Shown here: positions 58,408 through 64,000 of the stretch, in pieces
How the letters are laid out: each line of letters starts with the position of its first letter
Position numbering within the stretch: position 1 is the first letter of the stretch
From: Burkholderiaceae bacterium
GTDB taxonomy: Bacteria; Pseudomonadota; Gammaproteobacteria; Burkholderiales; Burkholderiaceae_C
NCBI GenBank assembly: GCA_014879655.1
Contig: JACSRS010000096.1
Span: 1-64,000 of the forward strand
Direction: 5' to 3'
DNA length: 64,000 bases
Notes under the pieces: model-generated
The model's input: only the letters and a program-made list of their open reading frames with translations
Database searches by the model: none
What the model was told of the DNA's origin: nothing
Made by a program: the position numbers and the translations under genes

Positions 58408-60366
58408 ATGGCCAAAGACTTCAGCGCGATGGAGGACAGCAACCGCTCGTCCAATCCCGACATCCACAGCCTGTCGGACCCGCGCCGCCGCACCCTGTTG
58501 CAGCTGTCGGTCGGCGCAGCGTCAGCGGCGTTGTTCTCACCCTGGCTGGCCGGATGCGCCTCCGCCCAATCGGCACCCGTCGGGGCAACCCAGCGACTCA
58601 AACCGGGCTTCAAATCCGTCCCGGTCGACACCTCCGACCGCCTGGTCGTGCCGGACGGCTACGTGGCGGCGGCGTTGGCCGCCTGGGGCGAACCCGTGGG
58701 CGTGCCGGGCCAGATGCCCGCCTGGAAAGCGGACGCCAGCAACAGCGCCGCAGAACAGGCCGTGCAGATGGGCATGCACCACGACGGCATTCATTACTTT
58801 CCGCTCGAAAATGGTGCACAAGGCAGTCGCCACGGCTTGCTGGTGATGAACCACGAATACGTCGACGACGGTCTGCTGCATCCGGGTGGCATGCAGCCCT
58901 GGACGGCCGAGAAGGTGCGCAAGGCCCAGGCTGCCCACGGCATTTCGGTGATCGAGGTCGTTGAAACACCCGCCGGCTGGCAGATGGTGCGGCCGAGCCG
59001 CCATGCGCGGCGCATCACCGCCGTGACGCCGTTCCGTCTGAGCGGGCCGGCTTCGGGTCATTCGCTGATGAAGACCGCCGCCGACCCGGCCGGGCAAACC
59101 GTGCTGGGCACGCTGAACAACTGCGCCGCCGGCATGACGCCCTGGGGCACCTACCTGAGCGGCGAAGAAAACTTCCGCTTCTACTTTGCAGGTGGCGACA
59201 AGCCCGACGCCCACCAGCAACGCTGGGGCATCACCAAAGCGGCGTTTTTCCGCTGGCCGGAACACGACGAGCGCTTTGACGCCACCCGCCACCCCAACGA
59301 GTTCAACCGCTTCGGCTGGGTGGTGGAAGTCGACCCGATGGACCCGGCCAGCGCCCCCATCAAACGCACGGCGCTGGGCCGGGCCGCGCACGAAGGCGCC
59401 TGGGTGGCGGTCACCCGCGACGGGCGTGCGGTGGTCTACAGCGGTGAGGACGCGCGCTTCGAATACATCTACAAGTTCGTCAGCCGGGACGCCATCCGGC
59501 CTGCAGGTGGCGGATTGTCCAAGGCACAGGCCAATCGGGACTTGCTGGACCACGGCACGCTGTACGTGGCCCGGTTCAACGCCGACGGCACCGGCGCGTG
59601 GTTGCCACTGGTGCATGGCGAGGGACCGCTGACCGCGGCCAACGGTTTTGCCGACCAGGGCGAGGTGCTCATCAAGGCGCGCCAGGCCAGCGACCTGCTG
59701 GGTGCCACCAAGATGGATCGCCCCGAATGGCTGGCCATCGACCCGATCAGCGGCACGATCTACTGCACGCTGACCAACAACAGTGCGCGCGGCGCAAAGG
59801 GCCAGCCGCCAGTCGACGCGGCCAACCCCCGGGCCAACAACAGCCATGGCCACATCATTCGCTGGGACGAGGGCGCGGCGCCGGGCGGTGACTTCCATGC
59901 CACGGTGTTCCGCTGGAACCATTTGGTGCTGGCCGGCGATCCGGCCAACGCCCGCGCCGAGGCCAGGGGCAACATCAACGGCGACATCTATGGATGCCCC
60001 GATGGCATTGCGTTTGACGCCCGCGGCCTGCTGTGGATACAGACCGACGCCCACGCCTCGCAGATGTACCAGGGAGAATTTCGCAATATCGGCAACAACC
60101 AGATGCTGGCCTGCGACGTCACCACCGGCGAGACCCGGCGTTTTCTGACCGGGCCGACCAACTGCGAGATCACCGGCCTGGCGCTGACACCCGATGGCCG
60201 CACCCTGTTCATCAACGTCCAGCACCCGGGCGAAACGCCCAGCGATCGCAGCGATCCGGCCGATCCTGCGCGCTTTTCGAACTGGCCCGACTTCAGGCCC
60301 GGTGGCCGACCCCGGTCTGCCACCGTGGTGATCCGCAAAAAGGACGGTGGGCTGATTGGCAGCTGA
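58408..60366 (+). CDS. PhoX-like alkaline phosphatase (DUF839)
   Basis: A 652-residue secreted protein. The N terminus has a twin-arginine-type signal: DPRRRTLLQLSVGAASAALF near residues 24-43, followed by AGCAS, which could also be a lipobox. The PhoX/DUF839 region shows FPLENGAQGSRHGLLVMNHE, CAAGMTPWGTYLSGEENF and NINGDIYGCPDGIAFDARGL. PhoX enzymes need calcium and iron. ATG at 58408 is used, with similarity starting there. It may be co-transcribed with xth. Confidence 0.85.
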   Translation: MAKDFSAMEDSNRSSNPDIHSLSDPRRRTLLQLSVGAASAALFSPWLAGCASAQSAPVGATQRLKPGFKSVPVDTSDRLVVPDGYVAAALAAWGEPVGVPGQMPAWKADASNSAAEQAVQMGMHHDGIHYFPLENGAQGSRHGLLVMNHEYVDDGLLHPGGMQPWTAEKVRKAQAAHGISVIEVVETPAGWQMVRPSRHARRITAVTPFRLSGPASGHSLMKTAADPAGQTVLGTLNNCAAGMTPWGTYLSGEENFRFYFAGGDKPDAHQQRWGITKAAFFRWPEHDERFDATRHPNEFNRFGWVVEVDPMDPASAPIKRTALGRAAHEGAWVAVTRDGRAVVYSGEDARFEYIYKFVSRDAIRPAGGGLSKAQANRDLLDHGTLYVARFNADGTGAWLPLVHGEGPLTAANGFADQGEVLIKARQASDLLGATKMDRPEWLAIDPISGTIYCTLTNNSARGAKGQPPVDAANPRANNSHGHIIRWDEGAAPGGDFHATVFRWNHLVLAGDPANARAEARGNINGDIYGCPDGIAFDARGLLWIQTDAHASQMYQGEFRNIGNNQMLACDVTTGETRRFLTGPTNCEITGLALTPDGRTLFINVQHPGETPSDRSDPADPARFSNWPDFRPGGRPRSATVVIRKKDGGLIGS

Positions 60367-60384
60367 GCGCCGGTAGCACCGGCC

Positions 60385-61917
60385 CTACTCCAGCCCCAGC
60401 TCCTGGATCTTGCGGGTGATGGTGTTGCGGCCGATACCCAGTTTCTGGGCGGCCTCGATGCGCCGGCCCCGGGTGCAGCCCAGCGCGGCCTGAATCAGGC
60501 TGGTCTCGAAGCGGCGCGTCAGCACATCCCAGACATCTTCGCGGCCGGCGGCCAGCAGATCGTGCGCTTCGCGCTCGAGCGCATGTTCCCAGACCTCTCC
60601 CGCACCCGTCAGGTCGGCTGTGACCGCCGACACAGGCGTCTGCATGGCTGGCGCGGGATCACCTGCAACGGCCTGCGGGTCGGCCACAACTGCAGGTTCG
60701 GTGGTCGCGGACACCTGCATCGCCGCTGACGCGACGGCGGCCGGTGCCGGCGCGCTGCCCAGCACCTCGGGCGGCAGGTCCTTCAACTCAATCACCTGCG
60801 CCGGCGCCATAACGGTCAGCCAATGGCAGATGTTCTCCAGCTGGCGCACATTGCCGGGGAAATGAAACTGCCCCAGCCGCGCCACCGCCGCATCCGAAAT
60901 GCGCTTGGGCTCTACACCGAGCTGCCGGGCGCTCTGTTGCAAAAAGTGGCGCGTCAGCATCGGGATGTCTTCTCGCCGGTCGGTCAGGCGCGGCAGGCGC
61001 AGGCGGATCACGTTCAAACGGTGAAACAGGTCTTCGCGAAAACTGCCCTCCTTGACCCTTTGCTCCAGATCCTGGTGCGTGGCGGCAATCACCCGCACAT
61101 TGGACTTGACGGCGCTGTGGCCGCCCACCCGGTAGAAGCTTCCATCGGAGAGCACGCGCAGCAGGCGGGTCTGCAGGTCAAACGGCATGTCGCCGATCTC
61201 GTCCAGAAACAGCGTGCCGCCATCGGCCTGTTCGAACCGCCCGCGCCGCATGGTCTGCGCACCGGTGAACGCGCCCCGCTCATGCCCGAACAGTTCCGAT
61301 TCGAGCAGGTCCTTCGGGATGGCGGCCGTGTTGATGGCCACAAACGGTCCGCTGGCACGTGGTGAATGCTTGTGCAGCGCCCGGGCGACCAGTTCCTTGC
61401 CCGAGCCCGATTCACCGGTGATCAGCACCGTGACGTTGCTCTGTGAGAGCCGGCCGATGGCACGGAACACGTCCTGCATCGCCGGCGCCTGGCCCAGCAT
61501 TTCGGGCGCCGCAGCCATGCGCTCCTCGGCGACCTCCTCGCGCTGGCTTTCTTCGACAGCGCGGTGGATCAGTTCGACGGCACGCGGCAGGTCGAACGGC
61601 TTGGGCAGGTATTCGAAGGCGCCGCCCTGAAAGGCCGATACGGCACTGTCCAGGTCGGAAAACGCGGTCATGATGATGACGGGCAGGCCGGGCAGCTTTT
61701 CCTTGACCTTGCCGAGCAGGTCCAGGCCGGAGCCCCCCGGCATGCGGATGTCGCTGACCAGCACCTGCGGTCCATCATCAGCATCGGCAGACTCCAGCGC
61801 CGCCAGCACCTCGCGCGGGCTGACAAAGCTGCGGGTGGGCAGGTTCTCGCGCAGCAGCGCCTTCTCCAGCACGAAACGGATGGACTGGTCATCATCAACT
61901 ATCCAGATCGGTTTCAT
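60385..61917 (-). CDS. ntrC: nitrogen regulation response regulator NtrC
   Basis: A 510-residue sigma-54 activator. The receiver domain has IWIVDDDQSIRFVLEKALL and the phospho-acceptor Asp in VLVSDIRMPGGSGLDLL (near residue 55). The AAA+ domain has GESGSGKE and GAFTGA. The Fis-type helix-turn-helix GRRIEAAQKLGIGRNTITRK ends it. A Pro/Ala-rich linker of about 80 residues lies between. It controls nitrogen assimilation genes with NtrB. Confidence 0.97.
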   Translation of the reverse strand: MKPIWIVDDDQSIRFVLEKALLRENLPTRSFVSPREVLAALESADADDGPQVLVSDIRMPGGSGLDLLGKVKEKLPGLPVIIMTAFSDLDSAVSAFQGGAFEYLPKPFDLPRAVELIHRAVEESQREEVAEERMAAAPEMLGQAPAMQDVFRAIGRLSQSNVTVLITGESGSGKELVARALHKHSPRASGPFVAINTAAIPKDLLESELFGHERGAFTGAQTMRRGRFEQADGGTLFLDEIGDMPFDLQTRLLRVLSDGSFYRVGGHSAVKSNVRVIAATHQDLEQRVKEGSFREDLFHRLNVIRLRLPRLTDRREDIPMLTRHFLQQSARQLGVEPKRISDAAVARLGQFHFPGNVRQLENICHWLTVMAPAQVIELKDLPPEVLGSAPAPAAVASAAMQVSATTEPAVVADPQAVAGDPAPAMQTPVSAVTADLTGAGEVWEHALEREAHDLLAAGREDVWDVLTRRFETSLIQAALGCTRGRRIEAAQKLGIGRNTITRKIQELGLE

Positions 61918-61948
61918 GTGGCGGACATCCCCTGCTGTTTGTTGGAAC

Positions 61949-63019
61949 CTAAGGCAACGGAATCAGAATCTTGAAATCCGTTCGGCCGGGCACACTGTCG
62001 CACTCGATCAGGCCATGATGCTGCTGGACAAAGGTTTGCGCCAGCGTCAGCCCCAGACCCGATCCCCCATCCCGCCCGGACACGAGTGGATAGAAGATGC
62101 GGTCCTTGATCGAGTCTGGCACGCCAGGCCCGTTGTCGATGACATGCAATTCCAGTGCCAGCCGGTAGCGCTGCTTGCCGAAGGTGATCTGCCGGACGAC
62201 GCGCGAGCGAAAGACGATCTCGGCGTCACCGACCGCGATGCGCGGAGCCAGCGCCTGCGCGGCATTGTGAACGATGTTCAGCAGCGCCTGAATGAGTTGT
62301 TCCCGGTCACCGCGAAACTCCGGAATCGAGGTGTCGTAGTCCCGCACCACCCGCAGCCCCCTGGGAAACTCCGCCAGCACCAGTGACCGCACCCGCTCGC
62401 ACACTTCATGGATGTTCACGTCGCCCACCACATGGGGCCGGCGGTGCGGCGCCAGCAAGCGGTCCACCAGCGTCTGCAGACGATCGGCCTCGTGGATGAT
62501 GACCTGGGTGTATTCGGCCAGTTCCTTCGAGTCGAGCTCCAGTTCCAGCAACTGCGCAGCTCCCCGGATGCCGCCCAGCGGATTCTTTATTTCGTGCGCG
62601 AGGTTGCGGATCAGCTCCTTGTTCGCCTGCGCCTGGTCGATCAGCCGCTCTTCGCGCTCCTGACGCGCCTGCGCCTCCAGCGGCAACAGCTCGACGATGA
62701 TCTCGCCCGCGCGCTCGGTCTGGGCCACGATCACGTGGACGGGCAAGGGTTCGTGATGCACCCGCTTGAGCTGCGCGTCGTAACGCAGTGCGGCAAATTC
62801 GTTGCTGCGAGCCCCTTGCAGTGCGTGCCGCAGCACCACCGGATCGACGAAGCAGTCGGGCAGCGGCGCACCTTCGATGCTGCGGCGCGACAGCCCCATG
62901 GCATCTTCCAGCGCCGCATTGGCAAACAGCACCTGGCCGTCACCACGCACCACCGCTACCAGCGTGGCCAGCAGATCAAAAGCGTGGAAAGGGGAGGATC
63001 GCGGAGCAGCGGGTTTCAA
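61949..63019 (-). CDS. ntrB: nitrogen regulation sensor kinase NtrB
   Basis: A 356-residue soluble kinase/phosphatase. The PAS domain is at about residues 15-120. The phospho-acceptor His is in RNLAHEIKNPLGGIRGAAQL. The ATP-binding domain has LNIVHNAAQAL, DNGPGVPD and GSGLGLTLAQTF. The start is a TTG at 63019, as no ATG precedes the PAS domain. It lies five bases after the DUF4124-like gene. It responds to PII. Confidence 0.96.
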   Translation of the reverse strand: MKPAAPRSSPFHAFDLLATLVAVVRGDGQVLFANAALEDAMGLSRRSIEGAPLPDCFVDPVVLRHALQGARSNEFAALRYDAQLKRVHHEPLPVHVIVAQTERAGEIIVELLPLEAQARQEREERLIDQAQANKELIRNLAHEIKNPLGGIRGAAQLLELELDSKELAEYTQVIIHEADRLQTLVDRLLAPHRRPHVVGDVNIHEVCERVRSLVLAEFPRGLRVVRDYDTSIPEFRGDREQLIQALLNIVHNAAQALAPRIAVGDAEIVFRSRVVRQITFGKQRYRLALELHVIDNGPGVPDSIKDRIFYPLVSGRDGGSGLGLTLAQTFVQQHHGLIECDSVPGRTDFKILIPLP

Positions 63020-63024
63020 GCGGT

Positions 63025-63525
63025 TTATTTTGCCGCAGAACCCGCCGGAGTCGGCGCACGGCCCAACTCACGCCGGATGCCGGCGATGTCACTCTCCGTG
63101 CGAGCGATCGAGGCTTTCAGTTCGGCCGTGCGATCCAGGTACTTCTGGTAATTGCTGGCCTCCGAGCCCTGCTTGTCGGGTTGCCCGTCCTTGTACTCGG
63201 CCTTGAGTTCGGCCAGCCGGGTCTCGGCCTTCTTCAGTTCGGCCTCGAGCACCGCGCGGGCATCGGCGTCGCGGGCACGCTGGTCGCTTGAATCCACCCG
63301 CTGCCCGGCGCTTCCGGAAGCCCTGGGCGCACTCGCCGGCTGCGGCTGGCTCTGCACCTTGGTGCCGGGGATCACACTGACGCCGGTGTTCTCGATCAGC
63401 TTGCAGGCCTTGGGGTCCACAGGCTTGTTGGTGTACTCGTTGCCACATCGATAGATACGGTCCTGCGCCTGCGCACTTTGCACCGCCATCAACGCCAGCA
63501 GGACCATCGGAAATACGTGCTTCAA
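63025..63525 (-). CDS. secreted DUF4124-like protein with coiled coil
   Basis: A 166-residue protein. The signal peptide (residues 1-20, ending AQA-Q) is followed by a short DUF4124-like start DRIYRCGNEYTNKPVDPKAC and, from about residue 85, a coiled coil (ARAVLEAELKKAETRLAELK). The start is a TTG at 63525, preceded by GAGGTGAGGA at normal spacing. It lies between glnA and ntrB, a place where such a gene is often found in Burkholderiales. Its function is unknown. Confidence 0.7.
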   Translation of the reverse strand: MKHVFPMVLLALMAVQSAQAQDRIYRCGNEYTNKPVDPKACKLIENTGVSVIPGTKVQSQPQPASAPRASGSAGQRVDSSDQRARDADARAVLEAELKKAETRLAELKAEYKDGQPDKQGSEASNYQKYLDRTAELKASIARTESDIAGIRRELGRAPTPAGSAAK

Positions 63526-63605
63526 AACTGTTCCTCACCTCGGGGCCGGGTTGCAAGTATCGGTCAATCACCGGCGATGTCAAAACCGGGTTTTACGATA
63601 CCAAC

Positions 63606-63633
63606 AAAAAAGGACGGCCGAAGCCGTCCTTTT
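63606..63633 (-). terminator. terminator of glnA
   Basis: AAAGGACGGC-CGAA-GCCGTCCTTT is a perfect stem with a stable tetraloop. On the minus strand it is followed by a T-run. It lies about 20 bases past the glnA stop, before the DUF4124-like gene, so ntrB and ntrC are probably reached by read-through or their own promoter. Confidence 0.88.
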
Positions 63634-63653
63634 GCAAAGTTTCGCTACAAAAC

Positions 63654-64000
63654 TTACAGCGAGTAATACATGTCGAACTCGACCGGATGGGTCGCCATGC
63701 GGAAACGCGTGACTTCCTGCATCTTCAGGTCGATGTAGGCGTCAAGGTAGGCGTCGGTGAACACACCGCCCTTGGTCAGGAAGGCACGGTCCTTGTCAAG
63801 GTATTCCAGCGCCTGGTCCAGACTGTGGCACACGGTCGGGATCAGCGCGTCTTCTTCGGGCGGCAGGTGATACAGGTCCTTCGTCGCCGCTTCACCCGGA
63901 TCGATCCTGTTCTCGACGCCGTCAAGGCCGGCCATCAGCAATGCCGCGAAGCCGAGGTAGGGGTTCATCAGCGGATCGGGGAAACGTGCCTCGACGCGAC
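63654..64000 (-). CDS. glnA: glutamine synthetase type I, 3' part only
   Basis: The last 115 or so codons of glutamine synthetase, which joins ammonia to glutamate. The frame is open to the right edge ([20 protein letters not shown]), then [20 protein letters not shown] and the C-terminal [11 protein letters not shown] are typical. The start lies beyond the window. Its place next to ntrB/ntrC is normal. Confidence 0.96.
   Translation of the reverse strand, partial: RVEARFPDPLMNPYLGFAALLMAGLDGVENRIDPGEAATKDLYHLPPEEDALIPTVCHSLDQALEYLDKDRAFLTKGGVFTDAYLDAYIDLKMQEVTRFRMATHPVEFDMYYSL

Noticed and set aside
58537-60225. A 562-codon minus-strand frame opposite the PhoX-like gene
   Set aside because: It is a third-position GC artefact over a conserved gene.

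Overview
The window is a continuous stretch of a high-GC betaproteobacterial chromosome, most likely Burkholderiales and probably Comamonadaceae. This rests on gene content (CydP-type cytochrome bd operon, LigAB-type dioxygenase, high-molecular-weight FabG next to a FadI-like thiolase, glnA/ntrB/ntrC order) and on a short dispersed intergenic repeat that resembles one I remember from that family. There are no rRNA or tRNA genes, CRISPR arrays, insertion sequences or phage genes that I can recognise. Both ends cut genes: rpoD on the left and glnA on the right.

Layout. 0-1.6 kb: the 3' end of rpoD, a secreted protein built on a 40-residue repeat, and a small lipoprotein. 1.6-5.9 kb: a fused indolepyruvate ferredoxin oxidoreductase with a divergent Lrp/AsnC regulator. 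6-12.6 kb: a thiolase plus FabG4-like reductase pair, pssA, a SYLF protein, a fumarylacetoacetase-family enzyme and a beta-barrel outer membrane protein. 12.9-19.1 kb: a TRAP transporter, class III CoA-transferase and HMG-CoA-lyase-like enzyme facing a LysR regulator, which reads as an uptake, activation and cleavage route for a branched dicarboxylic acid. 19.2-27.4 kb: a methyltransferase, a thioesterase and a cytochrome bd operon (cydP-cydA-cydB-cydX-ybgE) that continues into a metallo-beta-lactamase-fold protein and an SQR-like flavoprotein, with a divergent sigma-54 activator and a sigma-54-like promoter.

27.6-33 kb: methyltransferase and cupin genes of lower GC, an isolated LigAB dioxygenase with its LysR regulator, and a MarR/PaaI/GloA group. 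33-43 kb: housekeeping and accessory genes (OmpA-like, ChaC-like, pdxH, AEC transporter, SdsA-like sulfatase lipoprotein, LMW phosphatase, FrnE-like DsbA, arfB, hydrolase, aroQ) and an orphan peptide-binding protein. 43-47.7 kb: a four-gene 2-oxoacid oxidoreductase operon whose electron-transfer subunit fuses a GltD-like flavoprotein to a ferredoxin, with an FNR-like box upstream.

47.8-54 kb: a two-armed zinc locus. One arm is zur, a MacB-like ABC pair, a Cys/His-rich small secreted protein and a DUF3299 protein. The other is a 63-residue membrane protein followed by ZnuCBA-type import genes. Two dyads lie between the arms. 54.2-64 kb: msrA, a GlsB-like protein, gcdH with its LysR regulator, an exonuclease III gene, a PhoX-like phosphatase and the nitrogen regulation group ntrC-ntrB-(DUF4124-like)-glnA.

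The most notable observations are the cytochrome bd operon with its sigma-54 control and two appended enzymes that lack expected catalytic residues, the two-armed zinc locus with an unrecognised small membrane protein, and a six-copy repeat family, one copy of which forms the overlapping junction of two zinc-locus ABC genes.
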